Shown one piece after another: positions 1 through 10,144 of a stretch of 33,188 nucleotides of DNA; the stretch's first letter is position 1, and each line of letters starts with the position of its first letter. The notes beneath the pieces are model-generated. The model was not told the DNA's origin. It ran no database searches and saw only the letters and a list, made by a program, of their open reading frames with translations. Source of the stretch: Isohypsibius dastychi (lineage: Eukaryota > Tardigrada > Eutardigrada > Parachela > Isohypsibiidae); assembly GCA_034696485.1 (NCBI GenBank), contig JAQIWT010000124.1:1-33188 (forward strand), given 5' to 3'. Both the position numbers and the translations under genes were made by a program.

Positions 1-52
1 TGGAAACTGTTCCCGTGAAGAATCACTTGGCAAAATCATGTAAAAACTCATT

Positions 53-1129
53 TTACGTTCTCTTCCTTCTCCCAACTGTCAAACGATGGTGGGTATCCAC
101 TCCACCTGACGAGATATTCGGTGATACCTTTTCGTTTTCTTTCACGCAGTATTTTTGCAATTCAATGAAATTTCGGGTTTTTCGGAACGTGGGTTTCAGA
201 TAATTCCTTTCGTAGAACCATCCTTTAATGGGCTCATCGCCGAGATCAGCAACTTCATACAAGAAGATATAATCGCTTTTACGTACAATTCTTATTTTGT
301 AAATTAAATCCGTGTAATCAGTCTCATATCCTTTTTTGAAAGTTAGCTTCACTTCACTTAACCTGACATGATCCCCTACTGCGAACTTTGGTTTTGTGGT
401 ATGAAGCATTCGTTTATTAGCTTCGACTTTTTTTTCGGTAGCTTTCTCATCAACGCGAGCGGGTGCGTAACCCGTGCTTGAGTGCTCGGAATCGTTATAC
501 GACTTGACTGCATTATCCAAAATGTCCAGATACCGAAATCCGTTTTTCTCTGTCATATAGACCCACAACCGCTCTTTGATGGAACGAATCACGCGTTCAC
601 ACACTTGTGCTTCAGTATCGTCATTACTTGAAAACCAGTGCCATACGCCAATCGCTTCCAGGAATTCGGAAACATACTTGTTTTTAAATTCCTTCCCACT
701 ATCACTGTAGATCTTCCCACATAAGCCGAATTCTTTAAATACACGTTTTAACCCCCTTACGATCTCTTCTGATTTCTTATTCTTTAGGGGTATGGTACAA
801 AGATATCTCGAGAAACAATCTATTACGAACATAATATACTTAAATCCATCATTATATTCGCTGAATGTTTGCATATCAGCCAAATCAATCTGCTACACAT
901 CGCCCACATCAGTTGCTGTCACTCTTCTACGAGGGAATTTCTTCTTCACTGGCTTGTGCTGACTGTACGCGAACTGTTTTTCCAGAAACTTCTCCACTTC
1001 TGCTCGTCGTAAGTTCGGAATTTTCAGCCTGGCCACCTTGTATAACCGATCTATCCCACCCAGACTCGACGGTTTGTGTGGAGACATGTACAAATCCACT
1101 AATATTTCTTCCGTTGTCGTCATTCTCAT
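53..1129 (-). pseudogene. Polinton integrase (retroviral-type, DDE), one internal stop
   Basis: This reads as the family c-integrase. The N-terminal part (893-1129) has the region around SSLGGIDRLYK and the QFAYSQHKPVKKK segment typical of Polinton integrases. The catalytic core (from about 892 down) carries the first Asp in QIDLADMQ, the second Asp in YSDSGKEF and the Glu in the VCERVIRSIKERLW helix. The C-terminus has a basic nucleic-acid-binding module around KFAVGDHVRLSEV. The two open segments share one frame and are separated by a single in-frame TAG at 893-895, just before the first catalytic Asp. Apart from that stop the frame is continuous for about 358 codons. It should have catalysed strand transfer of element ends. 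It is now non-functional unless the stop is bypassed. Confidence 0.9.
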
Positions 1130-1204
1130 ACTCGTTGCAGCAGGGACTTATACAAATCAAACGAAAACTGCGGCAAAACTTGATCGGAGATCGAATTATT
1201 CCCA

Positions 1205-1711
1205 CTAAAGCCATCCACTTCCTACTTGAGTATCTTTGGTTCCTTTACGAGTTCGTTTGTCAAGAACAGGGTTCTCTGATACGAGTTTTTGGTCGCGTGA
1301 CAGTGGTTTATCATCGCTTAATACAGGTTTCACTTTTTTTGGTGGTTTTGGTGTTTTTGATGACGTTGGTGGATTAGGAGGACTACAACTGTATAATGCT
1401 AGGATCTGTGCATTTGTCAGCTGGGGTCTCTGCGATATTGCTGGGGCTGTTTCTTCCGCTACTAGTCCCTCGGTCATACTGTCAAACGACAGCGGCTTGA
1501 TTTTACGCTGAAATGCAATGTACTCTTGCATTGCTTTTTCAATGGCAGCAGCTTTTTCATTTTCATCGGTGTATTCTTCACCTAAAACATTCCGCATCAT
1601 CAAATCAAAATTTGCACCTCTTGCGCTTTCGGGTAATTTAGCGATATGAGTGTCGTTTTCGAGTGCAAGTCTGTTATATTCAATTTCTTTCAAATGGCGA
1701 TAAGATTCCAT
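1205..1711 (-). CDS. Unrecognised Polinton-encoded protein (168 aa)
   Basis: This uninterrupted 168-codon frame lies between the integrase and the pX-like gene. Its ATG at 1711 overlaps the stop of the upstream small gene (TAATG arrangement), which supports the start and a compact viral-type gene layout. The first 100 residues are charged and probably helical. The last 70 are rich in Pro, Lys, Ser and Thr (for example PPNPPTSSKTPKPPKKVKP), which suggests a disordered basic tail. I do not recognise a family. Its position beside pX, ATPase and integrase suggests an accessory or minor virion protein, but that is inference. It is the only frame of the element free of stops. Confidence 0.6.
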   Translation of the reverse strand: MESYRHLKEIEYNRLALENDTHIAKLPESARGANFDLMMRNVLGEEYTDENEKAAAIEKAMQEYIAFQRKIKPLSFDSMTEGLVAEETAPAISQRPQLTNAQILALYSCSPPNPPTSSKTPKPPKKVKPVLSDDKPLSRDQKLVSENPVLDKRTRKGTKDTQVGSGWL

Positions 1712-2025
1712 TATATCTCCGAATAATTACGATTCAAAAAAAATCCTGCCAACGCAGTCAGAACGAGTAAGATTAAAGGCATGAATCCACCTTTTCGACT
1801 TGCAACTTTTCGCTTGTCCTTAATACTGAATTGTTAACTTGCCATTATTTTTATCTGACGCTCATATTTTCGGGCAGTTATGAGTTGTTGGTCTGTGAGA
1901 CCGCTGTGATTTCTCGCCAAATTCAAACAAGCGATTTCCAATAACCTCATTTGCTTACGCGAGGCAGTTTCGAAAAACATTTCTCGCTGCCTTTGGGACA
2001 GAAACTCTATGAAAGCAATAAAATG
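1711..2025 (-). pseudogene. Small pX-like basic/hydrophobic Polinton protein, one internal stop
   Basis: From an ATG at 1980 the frame runs 90 codons to a TAA at 1711-1713. It has one in-frame TAA (1834-1836, codon 49). The N-terminal half is helical and charged (SRKQMRLLEIACLNLARNH). The C-terminal half has a basic run, a KGGF motif and a hydrophobic stretch (MPLILLVLTALAGFF). In Polintons and adintoviruses a small protein with a basic region, a GG processing-type motif and a hydrophobic tail sits next to the packaging ATPase and is compared with adenovirus pX or minor core proteins. The frame is also open upstream to the ATPase stop (2026) without an ATG, so the original start may be lost. 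Family assignment rests on architecture and position. Confidence 0.55.
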
Positions 2026-2640
2026 CTAGACTTCAGTCGCACTCATTTGAAAAATATATTTTCCGATGTTGACTAAAAATATCCGACTGCAGAACGAGTT
2101 TTTTATGGGATTGATTACCAAATAACCATATCTTTCCTTAATAGCTTTATCATACGCTTTCTCCACTTTCGTGATAGCGAGCTGCCTGCCTAATAGGTTA
2201 ATTTGACTCACATCACGTTGTGATTTAGACAGCTTAAAAACTTGACGATTGAGGACGATATCTCTCATACTTTTTCCTTGTCTATAGAGATTCCGCAGAA
2301 TGAACCATACGGTCACATTCTCATGATGCATATCCCGTATAAACAAAGTAGCTGCCTTCTTATTTTACGAAACTTCTTGCATCACATCGTCAAGAATAAG
2401 GAGATTATTCACAGAAGGATCAAACTGTATAGAATCATCGAGAATCATGTCCACACCAGCAATCGATTTCGGGGTGATTTTCATATGAATCCTGCCAAAT
2501 CCCATACACGAACACAATACGATCAGGAGAAGGATTAAATATGCTTTTCGCATTCTTGAGCAAGTCAAACGTAAATGTGGTTTTCCCTGACATTGATGGG
2601 CCTGATATAATACCCGCACACGGGCACTGAAATCTAATTT
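2026..2640 (-). pseudogene. A32/FtsK-type genome-packaging ATPase (Polinton), frameshifted
   Basis: The Walker A P-loop is clear in one frame at about 2600-2570 (IISGPSMSGKTTFTF). The Walker B-like segment is in another frame (NNLLILDDVMQEV, about 2400-2365). A C-terminal part at 2026-2346 has MHHENVTVWFILRNLYRQGK followed by a sensor-like region and YGYLVINP. These match the order seen in Polinton and adintovirus packaging ATPases, which drive DNA into capsids. There is one frameshift between the P-loop part and Walker B (around 2450-2460) and an in-frame TAA at 2365-2367. The N-terminus begins almost directly at the broken end of the polymerase gene, so a deletion may have trimmed it. Confidence 0.85.
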
Positions 2641-2651
2641 TTCCTATTTTC

Positions 2652-5330
2652 TCAGTGCCAGACCTCGTGAATTTCTTTTATGGTATAGCCACTATCTACA
2701 GCCTCATGAAGCTCTGCAGTCGTCCAAGTACCGGACAAATACCTGTCAGCACCGATATGGTGACAAGGATCCTTCTGACTGATTCGCACGCAAGTAGAAC
2801 ACAGAGGAAACATTAACTTTCCATTCACAGTAACGGGCAAAACCGGGAAAAGCTCATTATCAGGAAATTCAAAAACACATTTCACGAAACCAAAATAATC
2901 TTTCACGTATGTAAAGTCGGTCAAAATGACATCAGGTTGACCAACAGGGTACCAGTCGTGTTTATTAACCGTGGGAGACAATGAAACAATATCAATATGA
3001 AAAATTTTTTCCCCATCTTTTACTTCATGAAACAGTTTATAAGCTTTGGTACGGCCACCTTTGAAGGCATCTTTCGGTTTCAAAGGGGGTTTCAAATTTA
3101 AATGAGCAATTGCAGTTGCGACGACAGGATCTTTTTTCATTTCTTTCCAGTGACACGAACAAATAACTTCGTTATTCATACCTTGCAATCTGATGTGTTT
3201 CAATTTTTCTTTATGGTTCGAACGTCTCGGCCATGGTTATGTTGGTACTGTATGATCTGGACAACCATGAAAAACATCCCCATTATATTCAAAAACAGTC
3301 TTAGAATCATGATCGTAACCATCAACAAAATATTTCCCTACTTTGAGTTCACGATTCCGTCTTGCATGCTGAATACTGGGATTGGAAAGCCGTTTATATT
3401 CTAGCCATTCAGTTGCTTCAAAGCTTGTTCTTGTTCTGGCAAAAGTACCGTGCGCAGAAATAACAGCAATCTCGTTTTCTTTCATCACATACGTCTTGAA
3501 GTATTTCTGACAAGCGGCAGCAATAGTAACACTCTCGAAAGGATCAATTCCGCACAAGTCAACAAAATCAAATCTGAATTTCAATACGCACTTCTCAAGA
3601 ACTTCCACATCATTGACACAATATTTGGAAAAATGGTCGCGAGAATTGAACTGATTCCCAAACTTCTTTTTTTCTTCGGCATGCCATTTCAGCAGTTCTG
3701 TTTTCTGTTTTGACTTCAGTCTGTCAAGACCGTATGCTTCTGGTGCTGGGAAGGGTATAATTTTGTCCCAGTTTTCTGGCGGATTAATCAGGTGAGGAAA
3801 ATCTCCTTTGTGGGTCAGGTGATCAAGGCCGACAGCTTTTGGTAAATCAGCCAAACGCAAAGAAACAAAATTTAAAGAATCTCGAAATTTCATTTTTAAA
3901 GCTTTGTAGTTGATGCTGAGAATCTGGGTGGAACGCTTGATGAGGTCAACTTTCAAGTTGTTATCCAACATGTATTTCAAAACAAAGAAACCATCAAATG
4001 CTCTGAGGTTATGTGCTATGACGGTTGCACCCTCATTCTCATCAGTAAACAACCACTTGCAAAAATCTTCGGTGATGTCATCCTTGAGCGGTTCACCCTC
4101 TGGTTAGAAAACAAGAACTTCCCCGGTCCATTTCTTAGCACAGACGTAATTAGGCAAATGACCATGTTCAGGATGCACCCAAGTCTCAAAATCAAAAAAA
4201 ATATATTTCGGTTCGTCAGCGATCTCTTTTTTATCCATTACTTGAAGAAAACATTGGTGTCCTTCTTCTTTTGACGTTTTCTTACACGTCTTACAATAAA
4301 ACACGCCAAACATGTTATGAACCGACTTCTTTTCTCGTTAAATTAACAAACTTGGAACATTAATGACAGATGAAAATTTCTTTACAATACGAAGCTTTTC
4401 GAACAGGCCGATTAGTTTTATGCAAAGCAAAACACTTCTCGCTACAAAAATCACGTAAGCAATCCCTACATTTTCGAATTGTGGTAAGGACGCATTCATT
4501 GAGAGTTCGATAGCAGGACGGACAACTGCCAGCACAATGATGCTTGGTTTCATCATTGAACGGCTCAGCACATGTTTCACAGTAAAAACCACAACGCAGA
4601 TATCCGGTAGGTGACGTAATCCAATCAAAATGACCTTTTTCCAAAAGTAACCAAATTTCTTTCATTGGACCAGTTTTAGAGCTCAGATATCGAATTTCAG
4701 TATCTGCGTGATCAGCCGGAACGACAACTATTCGGTATGATGTAAAAACTTCTTTATGCTGTTTATCAAGATCATCAGGGTTTACAAGTCTTCCAACAGG
4801 TAAACTGGCCCCCTGCATAATTGTTATAACTTCTCGTTCTGACTGCTTCACATTTTTAGATGGTATAGATTTTTCCACCGTGACATATAGGGCGCGATTT
4901 TTACATTATTTTCATGTCGATAACGACCCAGAAACAAAGAAGCGGATGCACAAAGATTTTGACCGACAACAACAGTCACCACAGACAAGGAAGTACGTTT
5001 ACGATCTCTTTTGCAATGAATATTCTTTGTTCTTCGTCCACCTGAAGGGAGCTTGGTTTTCGTGATTCGAATCCTAAATGACTGCTCGATATTGAATTTT
5101 CGATTGGAATTCATCTGCTCAACCCTGCTCATGAGATTTTCAATATTAAATTTGGAAAATTTCCTCAGATGGAGCGCAAAAGGGGTAGACATGGCATCAT
5201 TGCCGATTTGAATGATAATACGGTCATTCGGCTCAAAATGTTCAGTGCAAGTTTGAAAAAACAGCGTCGAGAATCTTAGGGACAGCCAACATTGAGGTTT
5301 CGTTATTGAAAATACAGCGAATTGGAGCAA
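2652..5330 (-). pseudogene. Protein-primed type DNA polymerase B, truncated after palm motif A
   Basis: Read right to left, the segments match Polinton PolB. An N-terminal region spans 4848-5330. A Cys/His-rich zinc-binding region (CGFYCETCAEPF, then CPSCYRTLNEC) lies in 4360-4878. Exonuclease motif I (FFDFETW) is near 4200, Exo II (IAHNLRAFDGFF) near 4000 and Exo III (YCVNDVEVLE) near 3610. The palm insertion includes DAFKGGRTKAY, and motif A is DIVSLSPTVNK near 2960. Translation stops at 2652. Motif B, the YxDTDS-like motif C and the thumb are absent. In-frame stops occur at 3237-3239, 4104-4106 and about 4360, and frameshifts occur near 4313 and 4860. The enzyme would have replicated the element from protein-primed ends. 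This copy cannot be active. Confidence 0.88.
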
Positions 5331-5969
5331 TTTGAACTTTATACTGATATTTCGTGGTATTGAACTTGGCGTTAGTCGTTTCGCTTACCAGCTCGATGTG
5401 AAATAACTCCCGGAAGTTTATCTGAACCCACTGTACTGCAGGCTCCTGGCCTCCACTCTGAACATTCAAATCCCCAGCCCCTCAAATTCCGCATCATGAA
5501 TGTCCATTGGTTCATGCCAGCTATCTGGGTTTTGCTTACGAGCATTTGCACGCAATTGTCCTTCTCGCTCAATCTGGCTCAAATTTTCAGGCAAAGACAT
5601 ATCATCCCACCGATCTGGTTCTTGTTGTCGTCGAGCAACAGCATCTTGCTCATTCTGTGTCATATTAACTGGCAATGACACGGGAACAGAAAGGTCATAT
5701 ACTGAATCAAGATCATGATACAAGATGTTATTGACGCGGTTATATTCGCAAATAAGCCTATCAGTTTCATAAAGACCAACAATAAAAGTAAGACTTGGAT
5801 TCGTTATGGGTGGATTATATCTGTGCTCGATACAGTATGTATTAAACCATGCACGCAGCTCATATCCCAATGCTAACTTGGCAAGCGCAACTGTTCGCTC
5901 CATATCTGTTTCATCCGATGAAAACGATGGGAAATGAAAAATGAACGCAGCATTTAAGGTTTTATACAC
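5242..5969 (-). pseudogene. Upstream N-terminal part of the Polinton polymerase or adjacent protein
   Basis: Two overlapping open segments (5466-5969 and 5242-5469) continue into each other after a one-base frame change at about 5467 and run on toward the polymerase. The first contains a repeated Pro/Asp/Trp motif, QEPDRWDDMSLPENLSQIE and later QNPDSWHEPM. The second has VQWVQINFRELFHIEL. Long N-terminal extensions before the recognised PolB core are common in Polintons, so these may be the N-terminus of the same protein. A separate small gene is also possible. The right end of the recognisable element lies here. Confidence 0.5.
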
Positions 5970-6283
5970 AGATTCGTGAGAATGCCTTGAGCGATTCTCG
6001 CTTGCCCCATTGGTTGCGAAAAAATCAAGTTCCAGCCTATTCTCTCTAGTCTCTAGAAGCCGGACCAGACATGTACACTATTTGGCCAGCCTTACAGGTT
6101 ACCACGAAAGTCCATCTTCCATTGAACTTCTTTTTGAGATCCGGGTCAGTTCACTGAAATTTCCAAAGACCCTGACCGGATTCTGTTGTTTGAATAATAC
6201 GCACACAATAGGATCCGGGATCTTTGTAAGTGGGGATAAGATTCCAAGAGGAAAAAAGTACTTCCCCAGCATTTTCTGGACAG

Positions 6284-6319
6284 TATATAAACAACCTTTC
6301 TCAAAATCCGAAATCAGTT
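6284..6319 (+). promoter_or_regulatory. TATA box plus TCAGTT initiator for the RING-like gene
   Basis: TATATAA at 6284-6290 is followed by TCAGTT at 6314-6319. The initiator A at 6316 lies 32 bases after the first T of the TATA box, the usual spacing for a TATA/Inr promoter in arthropods. The ATG of the next gene is 58 bases downstream of the predicted start, giving a short 5' UTR. Confidence 0.6.
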
Positions 6320-6373
6320 GGAACATATTTTTTCAGAAATTTCATTCCATCTAAGAATGGAACTCGTCTGACA

Positions 6374-6864
6374 ATGACTGGCTACTCCAGCGTTGAAATG
6401 AACGACGATATATTCCTGGTTGACCAGTTCAAAAAGGTCGAAATTACTCTTGTGATTGCCGAAAATCATGAGTGTGGGATTTGTCTTCAGTATGTTCGTT
6501 CTCACTTCAATGTATACAGTAATGAAGACATTTGCAAGTTTTTAATCAAATTTATCTTTTCAGAACAATCGGGGAGCGACAAATGGGTTGCCACATCATG
6601 GAATGCGCCACTCGGCACAGTTACCAGGAGGCCTGTATTGACAAGTGGGCGATCGCTTGTGGAGAACGAGACTTGACTTGTCCCATGTTTCGTACCGCAG
6701 CAGGGCTGGTATTCATTGACCGAACTGTTCCGCTGCGACACTTGTGGATTCGCGAGTTTCGGAGACAGTTTGGGGGAGGAGGACCGACACCGCCGCAAGA
6801 TCAGCCCCAGTTGTGGTATAACGACGTCGTCAAACCACGCGGATACTGGATGATGCGCACGTAG
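6374..6864 (+). CDS. Small RING-finger-like protein, two exons, two zinc ligands replaced
   Basis: Exon 1 is 6374-6489 and exon 2 is 6564-6864, separated by a 74-nt intron (GTATGT...TTTTCAG). Joined they give 138 residues with no stop. The start ATG at 6374 has a good context (ACAATG) and lies 58 nt from a predicted transcription start. Splicing brings ECGICLQ (Cys34, Cys37) next to a segment with Cys53, His57, Cys63 and Cys78, so the spacing fits a RING-H2 finger (CxIC...CxxxHxxxxxCIxxW...CP). The position expected to hold the fifth ligand is Gln60, and the last, after CP, is Phe81. RING proteins are usually E3 ubiquitin ligases. With two ligands gone this may be a structural or degenerate RING. 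The C-terminus is Pro/Gly-rich. Confidence 0.65.
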
Positions 6865-7355
6865 CCTAATTTTCTTCTTACAAACTGTTTTTTGGTTTCT
6901 CTATGTTGGGCCTTTCGAACGCAACCGAAATTTGTTCCGTACAGTATGATCATTGATTACAGATTCCTGACAGGACAGTTCTAAGTCTGAGATATTGTTT
7001 GAATAAATTTGAAGTCAACTCTTGTGCTTGTCTCGTTTGCAGAAAATACTTCATATGGGGGGGGGGGGGCATGATATTGTACGGAGCAGAATATAAGAAA
7101 AAATCCAAAGCTTTTATTCACCGTCAAAATTGAAATTTCGAATGAGGAGAGACTGAATGTAACTGAACAGAGATTTAATTGCGCACCGAATTTTCATCGT
7201 GGTCGGGAATATCAGATTGACAATCAGACTGTTTAAACTTAAATTACAAACGGAGGGGTTCGTTTTATCCCCTTCAACTGGGGTCGTTCAGCCAAATTGC
7301 CCAGTCTGAGAACTCATGGGATGATCGTCTTGAATAAACGGGGGGGGGGGGTCTA
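6865..7355. other. Intergenic, no gene seen; two poly-G tracts
   Basis: No convincing frame on either strand. The stretch contains uninterrupted G runs at 7057-7069 (13 G) and 7340-7351 (12 G). A likely 3' UTR for the RING-like gene occupies the first 150 bases, where AATAAA is found near 7000. Confidence 0.5.
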
Positions 7356-7601
7356 ATGAGAATTCTAGACAGCCCTCCAAAACTGATCGCTGAACTATTA
7401 CGACAGGGAGCCAATCACAGAACAAGAGGTCTTCCACCCGAAAATTTCCAGGCACTTCAGCATGATCTCAAGGAATTGTTTTTCAAAGTGTGTGGCCCGG
7501 AATTTGATATTTAAGCTTGGGATACCGTCCTAACGCTCGTCATGACTGGCATTGCGGAAGGATTACGACAGGCAAATGATAAATACGCCAAATATTTATA
7601 A
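7356..7601 (+). pseudogene. Short unrecognised reading frame with one internal TAA
   Basis: ATG at 7356 opens 52 codons including LIAELLRQGANHRTRGLPP and FQALQHDLKELFFKVCG, then TAA at 7512-7514. The same frame continues as protein-like sequence (WDTVLTLVMTGIAEGLRQA) to a second TAA at 7599-7601. Both halves look like amphipathic helices, so this looks like an 82-codon frame with one nonsense codon, or two unrelated short frames. No family was recognised. It lies just downstream of a G12 tract. Confidence 0.3.
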
Positions 7602-7750
7602 TAAGTTATCCTGTTTTTTCCTGTTTCAGATGCAGTTTAAATCAAATGCTTTGGTGAAACTGTAAATTAGGTCAAGCTTTTGTAAGCTAATTCGACGGAT
7701 ATTAAAATCATCAGGCTAGTTTGGGATTGAATAAAAATCTGACTTGTCAT

Positions 7751-8967
7751 TTAGAGGCTGTGCAGAAGTTTTGTGAAAGCTTTGTAGCCGGTATACAGAT
7801 CGAATAACATTTGCCGAACTTGTTGATCGTCGAACTGATCCGTGGCGCTCATTGAAGCCATCACCGATAACCTGAAAAAAAAAAATATTTGGCAAAGAGT
7901 AAAAACAATCCGAAAGGGACAATTAACTTCTGACGTAAATTGTACCGGCTGTTTTGTTCTGAATTCAAAATCCGAATTCCAGAATCGTAACAAATATGGG
8001 CGACCGGTATTCTTAGTGCTCGTTAATATTCAAAAGCAAGAAGTGTGTTTGACAAAGTCAGATTCAGATTATCGGTAGAGACAGAAAATTGTTTGCCGTT
8101 TGCTTACCATTTTGCAACGGAAGTACGACCTTCATAGGAGGAATGATACTGAGCCGGTTTATCGTATCCATCAAATCACGCATCTCCGGTTCAATCTACA
8201 GACAGTTGAGCTATCAGCTGAAAGTATTTCTAGAACGAAAACTGACCTCATCAACGGCTTTCATCTGAAGCCGCAACTTATCCATCACCGTGATAAAGAG
8301 CTACAGAAGAAAGGTAGCTTGACACACCCATCGATCAAAAAGGCGAATAACATATCGAGAGATGTGGTACGCATGGAAACAATATCCGCAATGGATTTGC
8401 AAATATTTCCTTCTTTCATCTCGAATAGTCATTGGACTGTCTTGGGCGATCCTTTCGGTCGCAGCCCGGCAATCAAACTAGAAGAGAATCTTCTGGATTC
8501 ATTTTTTCACAATCCGTCAATGAATATTTATTCTAGCTGGAATGTGGAATATGGAACGGACAAACCTTGAAATGATCCATAAAAGACTGAATGGTTGGGA
8601 ACTCATTATTGATGCTGATCAACTTAAATGCCGACTTGAACTGCACCAGTAATTTTGAGCAAGCAGCTGTATATCTGAAAGAGTACAAACGTGAATTTGA
8701 GATTTTTTGATCAAGAAAATAATTGAAATTCTCGGAAAATCCAGAAGAAAAACTACTCTTTTGGAGTGATGCAATCACGAATATACGCCTTCTCCAGTTG
8801 TTGTATCGAGTTGACAACTGCGAATATACCTGCCAAGTTCTCGTACCTGGAATCAGAAATCTTGGGAAATCTTGAGAAAAATCTAAACGAAAACTTACCG
8901 GACTCGCTTGTTTGCGTTTTTGTAAAGTCGAACATTCTTCGTCAAAACGAGATTTCATTTCTGCCAT
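7751..8967 (-). pseudogene. VPS28: VPS28 (ESCRT-I subunit), all seven exons present, four single-base frame faults
   Basis: VPS28 is a core ESCRT-I protein that binds TSG101 and links to ESCRT-II for sorting ubiquitinated cargo into multivesicular endosomes. The seven exons are 8967-8899, 8846-8757, 8674-8566, 8477-about 8371, 8300-8247, 8195-8108 and 7871-7751, all bounded by GT and AG. Family hallmarks are YENLAGIFAVV, IQQLEKAYIRDCITPKEYT (exons 2-3), LFITVMDKLRLQM (exon 5) and DDQQVRQMLFDLYTGYKAF near the C-terminus. Predicted length is about 210 residues, against about 220 in human. Frame is disturbed by +1 in exon 1 (about 8932), +1 in exon 4 (about 8400), one base at the exon 4/5 junction (about 8371) and -1 in exon 6 (about 8135). 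Codons and splice sites are otherwise well kept. It could be a young pseudogene or a good gene with assembly indels. Confidence 0.9.
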
Positions 8968-9453
8968 AAATTAGAAAGAGTCAAGTTCGTACTCGAATGG
9001 AAATTCAGGAAATACTTCGCTGACAAATACTAGTTCGAAATTATTTAAAATCATTTTTTTCGTTCACACCAGGCAAACTGAGCGAGCTTGGTATAAATTT
9101 TGTTTGATATTATATTAATAACTTTGTATCAAAAAACGATATTTTCAGTTCAAACGCAAGAGCAAATCAGCAGTCATTCAACAACAGGATCCCGACAGGA
9201 TGTTGGAAATGGACAATAGGTCCAACCCGGACCCCCGAAAAAGAAAGACAATGGGGGCCAGTCTTTCGTAGTAATCTGTGGTCTCAATGAATAGACCCAG
9301 AGGATCCAGTCCTAACTTTTGGATAAATAAACTGATGCAAACTTCTTAGTTGCATCAGTCAGTTGGATTTCCAGCATTTTAGCAAAGTAGCTCCTTCTTT
9401 TAAATCCTGCCCCCCAACGGATCTACAGGGTGCCCTCGCCCCTTTCCATTCCC

Positions 9454-10002
9454 ATGTCCAGCTACCAGCAAGTCCGAAAAAACAAGCATATCGTCGTGAC
9501 CAGGGAGGAGAATGAACAATGGACCCAACAGGCAGAGAAGATGGACAAAGAATACAGGAAACAGGCGGACAACACGTGTGTGTTCTGTACCAAGTGAGTA
9601 TATATTTTTCGATGAATATTCTTTTGTGAATCATTCAGTATCAATCAACAGCTATTTCAACAGATATTTTTTTCCATTTTTAGGCCTGTCACTCCAGGGA
9701 GTTTGGCGGTGTTCATTCAATGCACAGTGTTGCATATGCAGCATTATGCCTGCGTCCGCCGATGTCTCCAGAGTACCCGGATATCTGCTGAAGATGAGAC
9801 TGAGCGGACAGGAGTGCTGGTCCGTCCACATTACCGTTGCCAGGTGTGCCGAGTGGAATTCAGAATCGTCCTCCATAAAGTGCACTCTGGAAAGTTCGCC
9901 TACTACGGCGCCAAGAAACTTGCCAAGGGAGGAATTAAGGATAAAAAATTTGCGGATCGTTGTAAAATGCTCTCGAAAATGGCAAATTCCGGCCATCGTT
10001 AG
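9454..10002 (+). CDS. Unrecognised Cys-rich (putative zinc-binding) protein, two exons
   Basis: Exon 1 is 9454-9593 and exon 2 is 9684-10002. The 90-nt intron starts GTGAGT and ends TTTTTAG. Joined they give 152 residues without a stop. The first 40 residues are charged and helical (VVTREENEQWTQQAEKMDKEY). They are followed by CVFC, then HYACVRRC, then YRCQVC, which together could bind one or two zinc ions. The C-terminal part is Lys-rich (GAKKLAKGGIKDKKFADRCK). I do not recognise the family. The clean splice and intact frame argue that it is a working gene. The ATG chosen is the first in-frame one after the upstream stop. Confidence 0.6.
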
Positions 10003-10144
10003 TTTTGAATCACTTTTAATTTCTCATCTTATTTGGTTTTGATGTTATTGCTAGCGTACTTGAAAAAATAGAAACAATTGACCGGCGTCCGTGACCTTTC
10101 ACGTTTACAAGTGGAGGTGAATTGGGCGTATCACCCCCCCCCCC

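Larger units (their letters stand above)
1..5970 (-). mobile_element. Decayed Maverick/Polinton (adintovirus-like) element, partial
   Basis: The minus strand carries, from right to left, a protein-primed-type DNA polymerase B, an A32/FtsK-type packaging ATPase, a small pX-like protein, an unknown 168-residue protein and a retroviral-type integrase. This gene set is diagnostic of Polintons, large self-synthesising DNA elements related to adintoviruses. Reading frames are broken by in-frame stops and frameshifts, so the copy is dead. The capsid proteins and cysteine protease usual in the family are not seen. No terminal inverted repeat was found. The left end probably lies outside the window, because integrase usually sits near a terminus, and the right end is somewhere near 5970-6060, where the RING gene region begins. 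Confidence 0.88.

Noticed and set aside
865-1377. 170-codon plus-strand frame
   Set aside because: It is antisense to the integrase and the 168-residue Polinton frame, which have family motifs on the minus strand.
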